Translations under genes and position numbers: made by a program
Shown here: piece by piece, positions 16,585 through 24,448 of the stretch
Numbering within the stretch: the first letter of the stretch is position 1
Layout: each line of letters starts with the position of its first letter
Notes under the pieces: generated by a model
Told to the model about the DNA's origin: nothing
Seen by the model: the letters and a program-made list of their open reading frames with translations, nothing else
Databases searched by the model: none
NCBI RefSeq assembly: GCF_900142215.1
Contig: NZ_FRAC01000038.1
Coordinates: forward strand, 1 to 58,667
Origin: Anaerocolumna jejuensis DSM 15929
GTDB taxonomy: Bacteria; Bacillota; Clostridia; Lachnospirales; Lachnospiraceae
Direction: 5' to 3'
DNA length: 58,667 nt

Positions 16585-17523
16585 ATGAATACAGGTAAAG
16601 AGTCCCTTTTTTTTAATTTAGTAGATATTGAACGCTCTTATCTAATGGCAAAAGCATTATCATCACCTGTCCGCCTGGAGATATTAAAGCTGCTAATTAA
16701 AAATTCCATGACTATGAGCGAGCTTTCTCACGATCTATTCCTTCCTATGTCCTCCATATGCATGCACTGTAATAATCTTAAGAAAGCAAATCTGATTACA
16801 GTGACTCCCAGACCTGGCCTTCATGGTTCACAAAAGCTTTGTGGCATTAAAGTGGATGAGGTTACCTTCAATTTCTTTTCTTCATTGCGGGATTACGGCA
16901 CAAAGCCTCCCAAGCTTACCGAAATACCCATCGGAAGTTATTCAGATTGCAATATAACTGCTCCCTGTGGCCTGGTAACTTCCATGTCCTATATAAATAT
17001 CGAGGACACTCCTCATGGCTTTTATGATCCGAATCATGTAAATGCCTCACTCCTCTGGTTTACCACCGGTTCACTTGTTTACCACATACCTAATAAAGAT
17101 ATTAAGGATGACGATTTAGCATATGTATCCATCAGCTTTGAAGTCTGTGCCGAAGCTCCAGGGTATAATAATTACTGGCCTTCCGATATATTTATAAAAA
17201 TTAACAATACTTTCATCACCACTTTTACGGTCAAAGGAGATTATGGCGGACAAAAGGGAGCGAATAATCCCACCTGGTGGAGCGATTCCAATACCCAATA
17301 CGGAGAATTAAGAGAGCTGGTAATTAAAAACGATGGATGCTATTTGAATAATCAGAAAGTATCTTCACATAATATTGAATCTCTGGAATTAAAGGATAAC
17401 TATTATTTTAATTTCGCAATAGGAGTTGATAAAGACAGTGCCCACCCCGGTGGTATTAACCTTTTTGGGAGGGATTTTGGAAATCACAGACAAGATATAT
17501 TAATAAAAGCAGTATATAAATAA
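16585..17523 (+). CDS. ArsR-type winged-helix regulator with large C-terminal domain
   Basis: 312-aa protein. Residues 15-90 form an ArsR-like winged helix (MAKALSSPVRLEILKLLIKN, then MTMSELSHDLFLPMSSICMH). About 220 further residues are rich in aromatic, Gly and Asn residues and predicted beta-strand, which ordinary ArsR proteins of about 100 aa lack. I do not recognise this domain. Its composition (WWSDSNTQYGELREL, HPGGINLFGRDFG) recalls a lectin-like or jelly-roll fold, so a sugar sensor is a reasonable inference. It is divergent from the sugar operon and faces the dyad at 16440-16464. AAGGAGG lies upstream of the start. There are no metal-binding Cys clusters of classical ArsR sensors. 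Confidence 0.8.
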   Translation: MNTGKESLFFNLVDIERSYLMAKALSSPVRLEILKLLIKNSMTMSELSHDLFLPMSSICMHCNNLKKANLITVTPRPGLHGSQKLCGIKVDEVTFNFFSSLRDYGTKPPKLTEIPIGSYSDCNITAPCGLVTSMSYINIEDTPHGFYDPNHVNASLLWFTTGSLVYHIPNKDIKDDDLAYVSISFEVCAEAPGYNNYWPSDIFIKINNTFITTFTVKGDYGGQKGANNPTWWSDSNTQYGELRELVIKNDGCYLNNQKVSSHNIESLELKDNYYFNFAIGVDKDSAHPGGINLFGRDFGNHRQDILIKAVYK

Positions 17524-17709
17524 TTGATGCATATTATATAATTAAGCAGAAAATAATTAAAAACTTAAAATGAAAAACGAAAGTTCTCAAAAGAATTTGA
17601 ACCTGGAGAGCAACAGCCATGGGGAATTGGCTTTCACGGTAAGTTATTCTTAGAGCATCTCCTTTGAATATTATTATGCACCAATAGCAAAATTCAACCA
17701 GTATGACCT

Positions 17710-17758
17710 TGCAAAATATAGGTATGCCTGATGCTGCAAAATATAGTATGCCCGATGC
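17710..17758. repeat. Tandem pair of 24-25-bp direct repeats
   Basis: The unit TGCAAAATATAG(G)TATGCC(T/C)GATGC occurs twice head to tail (17710-17734, 17735-17758) in the roughly 300-bp gap after the winged-helix regulator. No gene with a ribosome site is visible in the rest of this gap. Confidence 0.7.
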
Positions 17759-17826
17759 TTGACAGCAAGTTGGGGATGTAGTAAACTGGACCAAAAATAT
17801 ATGCGGGTAAATATTGCAAATTACAG

Positions 17827-18441
17827 ATGCTAAAATCAGAGGAGCAGAAACTTTTGAAAACCATATTAATGAAATTTGGATATAACGGAGAAGTATTTAA
17901 CTATGTAACAAAAAAGACTTGTGGGATATGGTTCTCTTTTATAGGTATTATTATCATCCTAGCCGCTATCTTTGGGAACGGAATGTACATCAATCCATTT
18001 ATATTTGTTATAGGATATAGTGGAGGGTATTATCTGTGCTATGGAAATAGAAAAATTATTTTTGATAAGTTAGCAACTGGAAAACAGACTGATTTCCAGA
18101 AAAAGACTTCGGATTTTGCTTTGTTTACTTTATGCTTTTTATGTGCTTTTTTCGGTACTATTTGCTGGCTGACCAAGCAGAATATCCGGACGATATGGTT
18201 ATGTCTGCTTCTTGCCACTGCAATCCATTTCTTTGTTTTCTACTTTGTCCATGGCAGAAGCGTAGTGGTTTTGGGAATATTGTGTTTGATGTACTGTATT
18301 TCAGGTTTGCTATTTCCTTCCATTCCATTTCTTTATATTGCCCTGCTTGATGGGATTACTAAAATAGCCGTTGGATTCTTCATGTTTTTTCAGAAACAGG
18401 GCAATAATGAACAGTCTTTTTATCGTAAGGTTTTTCTATAA
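17827..18441 (+). CDS. Multi-pass membrane protein, function unknown
   Basis: Up to 204 aa with six hydrophobic segments (roughly residues 33-48, 53-70, 97-115, 122-138, 144-162 and 168-190) and a charged N-terminus. The ATG at 17827 has no clear ribosome site, whereas GAGGAG lies nine bases before an in-frame TTG at 17854, so the real protein may start there with 195 aa. I do not recognise the family. It stands alone between the sugar operon's regulator and the cellulase gene and ends at a hairpin terminator. Confidence 0.68.
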   Translation: MLKSEEQKLLKTILMKFGYNGEVFNYVTKKTCGIWFSFIGIIIILAAIFGNGMYINPFIFVIGYSGGYYLCYGNRKIIFDKLATGKQTDFQKKTSDFALFTLCFLCAFFGTICWLTKQNIRTIWLCLLLATAIHFFVFYFVHGRSVVVLGILCLMYCISGLLFPSIPFLYIALLDGITKIAVGFFMFFQKQGNNEQSFYRKVFL

Positions 18442-18461
18442 ACAGCTTTGATACAGAAAAA

Positions 18462-18496
18462 AGAGCAGGATATGTATTTTTTTCATATTCTGCTCT
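18462..18496 (+). terminator. Hairpin terminator after the membrane protein
   Basis: AGAGCAGGATATG pairs with CATATTCTGCTCT (one G-U) around a T-rich loop. The rest of the gap up to the cellulase promoter (18500-18918) is AT-rich and shows no gene. Confidence 0.75.
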
Positions 18497-18919
18497 TGTG
18501 TCTTTCTGAACTAAATGACATGATATCGGGGTCACAGAACCTCTCTGATATATGCTTTCTCAGGCTATCATCTTATACAGAATATTTAAATAGTCCGTCT
18601 GGCTTCATCAAGATATCCCTCCTTAAAACTCTTTGTTTCATTAAGTAAATTTTTCGATTATTACCATTCTGATATACCTATAGAATTTAATATTTGCCAA
18701 AGGGGAAGCCACAACATTACAGCTCAAAGCAACATAAGGATAATCCCTGATTCTTCAAATAAAAGGATGACTTTGGGGGCTATAACTTCAATAACAGGTT
18801 GTAGAAAATATATCATGATTTTGTAAATTTTTTTCTGTTTTTTAAAAATATTGTCTGAATTTTATAAATATTATATCACTTTTGTTAAGAAACATTCGTT
18901 TTCGTAAGCAAATTTTTAC

Positions 18920-18948
18920 TTTACATCAAAAAATTTTGGCGGTAATAT
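18920..18948 (+). promoter_or_regulatory. Probable cellulase promoter
   Basis: TTTACA (18920-18925), 17 bp, TAATAT (18943-18948), about 80 bp before the cellulase start. Confidence 0.55.
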
Positions 18949-19028
18949 GATGGAGCAAATTTGAAATATATGGAATTTGCATTACGATATCGCACTAGCA
19001 GATGATTAAGAACAAAAAGGAGGACACT

Positions 19029-20705
19029 ATGGTTAAAAATGTAAAAAGAACTTTGATCTCTCTTGCTTTAATGATTGCTATGATAATATCTATCATACCG
19101 AAAGCGACCGTTACAGCAGCTTCATCAGATTACTCTCATCTAGTTGGTAATTCTGATGTAAAAAAACCTTCTGTTGGAGGTAAATTACAGGTACTTGATA
19201 AAAATGGCATAAAGACCTTATGCAGCGAAGATGGAAATCCAATTCAGTTAAGGGGTATGAGTACCCATGGGTTACAGTGGTTCCCTCAGGTCATTAACAA
19301 TAATGCTTTTGCAGCTCTCTCCAACGACTGGGAGGCAAATGTAATCCGCCTTGCGATGTATGTAGCTGAAGATGGGTATGCAAGTAATCCTTCCGTAAAA
19401 CAGTCCGTTATAAATGGAATAAACTATGCCATTGCAAATGATCTGTATGTGATTGTAGACTGGCATATGATAAATCCGGGAAATCCAAACAACAGTGTCT
19501 ATTCAGGAGCACAAAGCTTCTTCAATGAAATTTCTGATTTATATCCAAATAATAAAAACATTATTTATGAATTATGTAATGAACCTAATGGTTACAATGG
19601 AGGTGTATCAAATGATGCGGCCGGATGGGCTCAGGTAAAAGCTTATGCAGCTCCTATCGTACAACTCCTAAGAAATAAAGGTAACGAAAATCTTATCATT
19701 GTTGGTTCCCCCTTCTGGAGTCAAAGACCTGATTTGGCAGCAGACAATCCAATTGATGACAAAAATACAATGTATTCCGTTCATTTTTATAGCGGTACCA
19801 ATCCGGTATCAAATGTAGATTCCGATAGAAATAATGCCATGAGTAATGTTAGATATGCTCTGAATCATGGTGTTGGAGTATTTGCTACAGAATGGGGAAC
19901 CAGCCTTGCAACAGGTACTACCGGGCCCTATTTAGCAAAAGCTGACGCATGGTTGGATTTCCTTAATGCAAATAACATAAGCTGGTGTAATTTTTCACTC
20001 TGCAATAAGGATGAAGTAGCCTCTGCATTAAATAGTTCCACAAGCTTTGACCCAGGTAATGATAAAGTATGGTCAGAGAGTGAATTAACTTTATCAGGCC
20101 AATATGCACGTGCCCGTATTAAAGGTCTTTATTATGCCACTCCAGAAGATCCCAAGCCAATCAAGCCTCAGCCGCCATTGGATTTTTCTTCCGGTTTCTG
20201 GGATTTTAACGATGGAACTACACAAGGCTTTGGTATTAATGCAGATAGCCCGATTACTGCTATTATGATACAAAATGCAAACAATGCATTAGAACTTCGG
20301 GGACTTAATACCTATGGCAGCAATGATCTATCAGAAGGTAACTTTTGGGCAAATGCCCGTCTTTCAGCTGATGTCTGGGGTCAGTCCATTAATATATATG
20401 GAGATACAAAACTTACAATGGATGTTATAGCTCCCTCACCAACCAATGTTTCGATAGCTGCTATTCCCCAAAGCACCAGTCATGGATGGGCAAATCCGGC
20501 AAGAGCGGTACGTGTCAGTGCAAATAATTTTACAGCACAATCAGATGGTACCTATAAAGCAGCCTTGACTATTTCTCTTGATGATAGTCCCAATTTCAAA
20601 ACGATAGCTGCTGATTCTAATGACAGTACCGTAAGGAATATGATATTATTTGTTGGCTCAAGCTCAGATAACATTTCTTTAGATAATATAAAGTTTACAA
20701 AATAA
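19029..20705 (+). CDS. Secreted GH5 endoglucanase with C-terminal CBM17/28-like module
   Basis: About 558-aa exported cellulase. Residues 1-32 are a signal peptide ending near TVTAASS. The GH5 (subfamily 2-like) barrel follows, with acid/base Glu185 in ELCNEPNG and nucleophile Glu288 in VFATEWGTS; DWHMINPG and VHFYSG are further family landmarks. After a Pro-rich linker (EDPKPIKPQPPLDF), about 180 residues starting WDFNDGTTQGFGINADSP match the family 17/28 cellulose-binding pattern known from Clostridial and alkaliphilic Bacillus cellulases. It would cut amorphous cellulose outside the cell. The ATG at 19029 follows AAGGAGG; an upstream ATG at 19002 lies before that site. It is monocistronic. 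Confidence 0.92.
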   Translation: MVKNVKRTLISLALMIAMIISIIPKATVTAASSDYSHLVGNSDVKKPSVGGKLQVLDKNGIKTLCSEDGNPIQLRGMSTHGLQWFPQVINNNAFAALSNDWEANVIRLAMYVAEDGYASNPSVKQSVINGINYAIANDLYVIVDWHMINPGNPNNSVYSGAQSFFNEISDLYPNNKNIIYELCNEPNGYNGGVSNDAAGWAQVKAYAAPIVQLLRNKGNENLIIVGSPFWSQRPDLAADNPIDDKNTMYSVHFYSGTNPVSNVDSDRNNAMSNVRYALNHGVGVFATEWGTSLATGTTGPYLAKADAWLDFLNANNISWCNFSLCNKDEVASALNSSTSFDPGNDKVWSESELTLSGQYARARIKGLYYATPEDPKPIKPQPPLDFSSGFWDFNDGTTQGFGINADSPITAIMIQNANNALELRGLNTYGSNDLSEGNFWANARLSADVWGQSINIYGDTKLTMDVIAPSPTNVSIAAIPQSTSHGWANPARAVRVSANNFTAQSDGTYKAALTISLDDSPNFKTIAADSNDSTVRNMILFVGSSSDNISLDNIKFTK

Positions 20706-20895
20706 AATCACATACTATGAGAAAATGCTCTGATGTAAAATAATAGGTATCTAAAAACCTTGTAAAATCCGGCTTTGATGTCATTTCAAAACCACCGTTA
20801 TCATTCAGCAATATACATACTGCTTTTAAAGCAATGGTTTAATATCCATTGTTAAGTATGCAGCATCCATGCAGCTTGGGGAGTTAACCTAAAGA

Positions 20896-20937
20896 AAGAG
20901 CCGACAACTGTGATTTCACTCACGATTACCGGCTCTT
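20896..20937. terminator. Hairpin at the end of the DUF1048/KTR transcript
   Basis: AAGAGCCG (20896-20903) pairs with CGGCTCTT (20930-20937). An internal GTGA/TCAC pair sits in the loop. It overlaps the last codons of the KTR fragment and probably ends the PadR operon transcript. The 190 bp between the cellulase stop and this hairpin show no gene. Confidence 0.6.
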
Positions 20938-21063
20938 CCTCTTAACGTCTGTCCCTTTACTAACGATTATATTCCGCTTTCTTACATCGATTATCATTTC
21001 CTGTTTACACTTGGGACAAAATAGTGGGAAGAACATGATGTTTTTGCTGACCGTAATTCCCAT
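20926..21063 (-). pseudogene. Cys-rich KTR protein, 3' fragment
   Basis: The minus strand from the ATG at 21063 reads 45 aa containing FPLFCPKCKQEMIIDV and ending DVKRKSR. This matches the second half of the small cysteine-rich KTR proteins carried by Tn916/Tn1549-type elements, which have an additional N-terminal CPxC pair. That first pair is replaced by an unrelated MGITVSKNIMF stretch. The ATG begins directly after the stop of the DUF1048 gene, so it could still be translated by coupling. I regard it as a remnant of an integrated element fused behind the PadR operon. Confidence 0.7.
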
Positions 21064-21414
21064 TTACTTTGCTTTATCCGTAACCTTTTTCATAGCCTTG
21101 TTAACTTCCTGCCCAACAGATTCCTGATAAATATCAGCATAAGTTTTTGAATCCTTGATTAGATCGTCGCAGAAAGCCGCTACGTCACTGCCCGTCACTT
21201 CGAGTACACCTTTCCCAAAAGCCGCACCCTCTTCAAAAAGCTCGACAATCCCTGAGAGTAAACCCGCCCCCTCAGTCAGCTGGGCTGGGCCGACCTTAAA
21301 GAGATATTTTTGAATCTCTTTATAAACAATCTGATAATCCTGAGGAAGCGCTTTGACACGTGCCATGTGCGCCCGCCACTCTCTTTTTCCTTCGATAATG
21401 TCTTGTATTCTCAT
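21064..21414 (-). CDS. DUF1048 family protein, paralogue 2
   Basis: About 116-aa helical protein of the DUF1048 family, which is habitually encoded next to PadR regulators. It shares the pattern KALPQDYQIVYKEIQKYLF...LFEEGAA...VTGSDVAAFCDDLI with the paralogue at 21752. The ATG at 21414 follows AAAGGAG. It is separated from that paralogue by two tandem copies of the two-hairpin repeat, which look inserted into an original PadR-DUF1048-DUF1048 operon. Biochemical function of the family is unknown. Confidence 0.83.
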   Translation of the reverse strand: MRIQDIIEGKREWRAHMARVKALPQDYQIVYKEIQKYLFKVGPAQLTEGAGLLSGIVELFEEGAAFGKGVLEVTGSDVAAFCDDLIKDSKTYADIYQESVGQEVNKAMKKVTDKAK

Positions 21415-21492
21415 TTTAACTCCTTTCGTGAATAACAAATCTTTGATTTGATATTCCTCAATACGTAGTTGAAAAAACAGCCCTTTTTTAAC

Positions 21493-21586
21493 CTAACAGC
21501 CATGTCTTCCCAATACGCCGCAAGATTGGGATGAGGATTTCGTAAGCACAATCTTGTGTGTGAAAATTGCTTTTTAATTTTCACGC
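21493..21586 (-). repeat. Dispersed two-hairpin repeat, copy 2
   Basis: 94-bp unit aligned end to end with bases 1-94 of the window. Both stems are conserved (CAAGATTG/CAATCTTG; GTGTGAAAATT with AATTTTCACGC, the latter with one changed pair). Confidence 0.85.
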
Positions 21587-21674
21587 TAAAAGCCATGCCT
21601 TCCCAATACGCCGCAAGATTGGGCCGAGGATTTCGCAGGCACTTGTGCAAAAATTGCTTTTTTAATTTTCACAC
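21586..21674 (-). repeat. Dispersed two-hairpin repeat, copy 3
   Basis: 89-bp unit directly adjoining copy 2. The first stem is damaged (ACTTGTGC replaces the second arm), while the second is still recognisable. A further CTAATCCCCATGC start and a perfect ATCACAAGC/GCTTGTGAT hairpin (21689-21708) follow and may be the remains of a fourth, rearranged copy. Confidence 0.8.
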
Positions 21675-21751
21675 TAATCCCCATGCATATCACAAGCTTG
21701 CTTGTGATACTGCTTAAATAGAAAGATTAAAAATATAACACATTTTTCAAT

Positions 21752-22099
21752 CTATTCACCTAATTTCTTAGCGATATTATTGTTAAGTTGCTCGCGCCAC
21801 TTGTCGCGAAAAGACTTTGCCCCTTCTTCGCCGACCAGCGCTGAGCAGAAGCCTTTGATATCGTCACCCAAAATCTCTTGGACACTTTGACCCTCCGCCG
21901 CCGATTCTTCGAGCAGCCCAAGCACACCGTCAAGAATTGGCATGAGGTTGCGGCCGGTGAAATCTGAGTGGGACCAAAGATTGGCATTAATTTTTTCCCA
22001 AGCCGCCTGATAATCAGCCGGCAGCTTTTTGGCACGCGCTTCAAATGCTTTCATCTCTTTCGTCATATCACTTCCCGTTATTTTTTCCCAAAAATCCAT
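21752..22099 (-). CDS. DUF1048 family protein, paralogue 1
   Basis: 115-aa helical protein of DUF1048. It begins MDFWEKITGSDMTKEMKAFE and contains KKLPADYQAAWEKINANLW and VLGLLEESAAEGQSVQEILG, which are shared in spirit with the second paralogue. Its start codon overlaps the PadR stop (TAATG), so the two are translationally coupled. PadR-DUF1048 pairs are widespread in Firmicutes, and a role tied to whatever the PadR senses is likely, but the mechanism is unknown. Confidence 0.88.
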   Translation of the reverse strand: MDFWEKITGSDMTKEMKAFEARAKKLPADYQAAWEKINANLWSHSDFTGRNLMPILDGVLGLLEESAAEGQSVQEILGDDIKGFCSALVGEEGAKSFRDKWREQLNNNIAKKLGE

Positions 22100-22425
22100 T
22101 ATTTCTCCTCCTTTAACTCATTGATTTTTGATGACACGAATTTCCACTTTCCCCAGAACCTCCGCAGTTCCTCTCGCCCCGCATCATTGAGTGCGAAAAA
22201 CTTTCGCGGCGGCCCCATGTCAGAAGGTTTTTTGGTGACTTCTACCAGCTTGCTTCTTTCAAGCCTGACGAGAATGGTGTACACCGTTCCATCCACAACA
22301 TCAGTGAAGCCAAGGGCATTCAACTGCCGTGTGATTTCGTAGCCATAGGTTTCTTTACGGCTTATAATTTCAAGGATACAGCCCTCAAGAACGCCTTTGA
22401 GCATTTCCGTTAGATTTTCCAACAC
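22099..22425 (-). CDS. PadR family transcriptional regulator
   Basis: About 108-aa PadR-type winged-helix repressor. The sequence MLKGVLEGCILEIISRKETY followed by GYEITRQLNALGF and VVDGTVYTILVRLERSKLVE is the classic PadR N-terminal domain, with a single C-terminal dimer helix. The start is GTG at 22425 or TTG at 22422, since AAGGAG ends five or eight bases before them. It heads the PadR-DUF1048 operon. Two copies of ATACTGAATA lie between promoter and start (minus strand, 22440-22470) and could be operator half-sites. Confidence 0.9.
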   Translation of the reverse strand: MLENLTEMLKGVLEGCILEIISRKETYGYEITRQLNALGFTDVVDGTVYTILVRLERSKLVEVTKKPSDMGPPRKFFALNDAGREELRRFWGKWKFVSSKINELKEEK

Positions 22426-22480
22426 GATCACTCCTTACTATTCAGTATAACAGATATTCAGTATTACTTACTACCGCTAT

Positions 22481-22509
22481 ATAGTATCACCAAGTAGTCG
22501 ATTTGTCAA
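22481..22509 (-). promoter_or_regulatory. PadR operon promoter
   Basis: TTGACA (22509-22504), exactly 17 bp, TACTAT (22486-22481) on the minus strand. Confidence 0.8.
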
Positions 22510-22715
22510 TAGCAGTTGTTCGGATAATGTAAAATGTCTCTCTGATGAAAAACAAAATTAACCTCCATTTTTAGATTGTTTCATTGAAAAAGTTACAAAT
22601 ATATACTATAATTTACCTATCCCAAACCGCTATAATTATACTGACGATGGTATGTAAAATTGAAGTAAGAGATACCTTGATGGTATCCAGGCCGTCCAAT
22701 TAAGGAGAACATAAG

Positions 22716-23294
22716 ATGAAACCACACTTTTTAAAAGTCATAATCACAGCAGTCGTTCTTGTAGCATGTTTGGCTGGAGGCAGTCTTATTGCAGAAAACA
22801 ATAAATCGAAACACAAAGATAAAGAATTGAAAGAATACAAAGCAACCTTAGAACTTGTTAAAGATATCAATCAAAACAGCGACTTCGGTGGATTAGAGCT
22901 GCTTAAATTTTCAAACAAAACCCAGAAAAAGCAGCAGTCCCAAGGAACTTCTGATATTCTTCCTGATTTTGCGGAAGAAGCAAAGGATGGTGTTGAAGGG
23001 ATTTATTTTAATTATCCCTACGATAGTAATGACTACCGGCTTGCAAAAATCAGTATAACAGCAATGCCATACCATGTTTATGGCATTTCTGTAGGACAAA
23101 ACCTCAATGACGTAACACCGCTTTTGGAAGAAAAGGGGTTTACTGAGCATGAGAAGTCATCGGATAATGATGCTGATTTCGTTTTGTATCGGCAGCAACA
23201 TGTAAGTATTTCTCTTAAGGTTAGCAAAGATAACAGGGCTATCAGCACAATCATTGTTTCAGTTTACGATAAACTGGATGATGCGGTTTATTAA
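22716..23294 (+). CDS. Exported or membrane-anchored protein, function unknown
   Basis: 192 aa. A single hydrophobic N-terminal segment (residues 6-25) is followed by a Lys-rich linker and a hydrophilic domain of about 120 aa with YGISVGQNLNDVTPLLEEKGF, a phrase found in small secreted Firmicute proteins of unknown role. The segment lacks a clear cleavage site or lipobox Cys, although VACLAGG has a Cys. AAGGAGA supports the start. It stands alone in the accessory region. Confidence 0.75.
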   Translation: MKPHFLKVIITAVVLVACLAGGSLIAENNKSKHKDKELKEYKATLELVKDINQNSDFGGLELLKFSNKTQKKQQSQGTSDILPDFAEEAKDGVEGIYFNYPYDSNDYRLAKISITAMPYHVYGISVGQNLNDVTPLLEEKGFTEHEKSSDNDADFVLYRQQHVSISLKVSKDNRAISTIIVSVYDKLDDAVY

Positions 23295-23351
23295 AAGCAA
23301 AGGCTGTTAAACTGGGCTTTCTATGTGTTCCTATTAATTTCATCGCTTATA

Positions 23352-23681
23352 TTATTTTGCATAACTTTCCTTACTAACAGGATAAAGCTCTGTTTCCCAG
23401 CTTTCCAATGGCGGCTGAACCGTATAACCAGCTTCAAAGTAGCTTCTAATATACTGTGCTGCTCGTTGCTCGCAATATTTGTAATTTATCACACTTCCAT
23501 CTTCATCCAGTTCCAGATTATTCATAAATATTGCAAAAGCCTGCTCTGCGAAACTGCTTTCCTCTTTCATTGTGGAATCCGTATAATCAATTCCCTCTAA
23601 AATAGGGTAACCCAATGTTCCATGGGCAAACCAATAACTAAATTGACGAACAGCGCCACTAATATACATATTGACTTTCAC
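23352..23681 (-). CDS. Small cytosolic protein, function unknown
   Basis: 109 aa starting at a GTG (23681) preceded by AAAGGAGG. It is acidic and aromatic-rich, with no membrane segment: GTLGYPILEGIDYT, EQAFAIFMNNLELDEDG, YKYCEQRAAQYIRSYF. It resembles small proteins found beside secreted toxins in Firmicutes, so an immunity-type role is possible, but no toxin is seen nearby. I do not recognise a named family with certainty. Confidence 0.65.
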   Translation of the reverse strand: MKVNMYISGAVRQFSYWFAHGTLGYPILEGIDYTDSTMKEESSFAEQAFAIFMNNLELDEDGSVINYKYCEQRAAQYIRSYFEAGYTVQPPLESWETELYPVSKESYAK

Positions 23682-23834
23682 AGCCTATAGCCTCCTTTTC
23701 TCATTATATAAATTGGGATTTGCCATTCTCACTGCTTTACCGCTCTTATAAGCAACATAAATAATGAAATTATTTTTCTTCACAGGAATCCATATTTCAC
23801 CAAAACCAAGCCTTGCATTTGATGCACGAAAAAA

Positions 23835-23954
23835 TCACTTATTATGCTGGAGCTGCGCTGAGTATTTGTTTCTATCCTCATCATAACCGCCTGCGATAAC
23901 TTTTTCAACAATACTTTCAAAAACATAACGGTCAAATACGGATAATACCGCCAT
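23835..23954 (-). pseudogene. Large serine recombinase, C-terminal fragment
   Basis: About 39 codons on the minus strand read MAVLSVFDRYVFESIVEKV followed by IAGGYDEDRNKYSAQLQHNK and a stop. The phrase FDRYVFESIVEKV..GGYDEDGNKD is characteristic of the C-terminal part of large serine recombinases from Tn4451/Tn1549-like elements. The catalytic resolvase domain and some 400 residues are missing and a stop lies just upstream in frame. After the stop, the same frame continues open with unassigned sequence to about 23690. This is a relic of a lost integrative element. Confidence 0.6.
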
Positions 23955-24021
23955 ATGTTTCCTCGTTGCCTAGGCACACTCGGAACTTACACCAGCTAGA
24001 GCCAGCCCATGACGGGTAAAA

Positions 24022-24053
24022 AAAGAGCAATTAACATTTGTTAATTGCTCTTT
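24022..24053 (-). terminator. Terminator of the MarR-rhodanese operon
   Basis: A perfect 14-bp stem, AAAGAGCAATTAAC with GTTAATTGCTCTTT around ATTT, with an A/T tract on both sides. Confidence 0.88.
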
Positions 24054-24079
24054 CTAAATAAAATAAAAATTCTTCATTC

Positions 24080-24445
24080 TTATTCTAATGTTTCAATTGG
24101 AAGGTTCATTCCTTTCCAACCCTCAAGTGCCCCTGCAAGTTCATAAGCTTCAAAACCTGCTGATAATAAAATAAGCAATGCTGTTTTTCCAAGCGTGGTA
24201 CCACCAGTCCAGTCATATACAACATAGGTTTTGTTTTTATCTAATTCATCTAAATGGTTTCCTAATTCTTTTGCAGGCATTGCAATAGCACCTTTTATTT
24301 GGTCTTTTTTTACCTGTGCCGGAGCGTTGCGAACGTCTAATATGACATATGGCGAATCTTCATTTTCAATGTTTTCTAACACAGTAAAATGATTTATATA
24401 TAAGCTAAGGTATGTTTCTAATAATTCGATTTTTTTTGTTTGCAT
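24080..24445 (-). CDS. Rhodanese-like protein without the catalytic cysteine
   Basis: 121-aa single rhodanese domain. Strand and helix landmarks are YVILDVRNAP, IKGAIAMPAKEL and, at the active-site loop, YVVYDWTGGTTLGKTALL, followed by GFEAYELAGALEGWKGMNLP. The position normally held by the persulfide-forming Cys in the C-x4-R loop has Asp (VYDWTGGT), so sulfur transfer by the standard mechanism is not expected. It is encoded three bases after the MarR gene and shares its operator, hence a role in the same response (redox or drug sensing) is inferred. GGAGA lies before the start. Confidence 0.85.
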   Translation of the reverse strand: MQTKKIELLETYLSLYINHFTVLENIENEDSPYVILDVRNAPAQVKKDQIKGAIAMPAKELGNHLDELDKNKTYVVYDWTGGTTLGKTALLILLSAGFEAYELAGALEGWKGMNLPIETLE

Positions 24446-24448
24446 CTT

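Noticed and set aside
17569..17652. Possible 27-aa peptide starting MKNESSQKNLNLES
   Set aside because: No ribosome site and nothing conserved recognised; probably chance.
18448..18648. 66-codon plus-strand frame after the membrane protein
   Set aside because: Begins in the terminator hairpin and has no ribosome site.
21411..21650. Open frame of 79 codons with duplicated CLRNP.PNLAAYWE phrases
   Set aside because: The frame only translates the tandem two-hairpin repeats, has no ribosome site and overlaps the DUF1048 start; treated as non-coding repeat.
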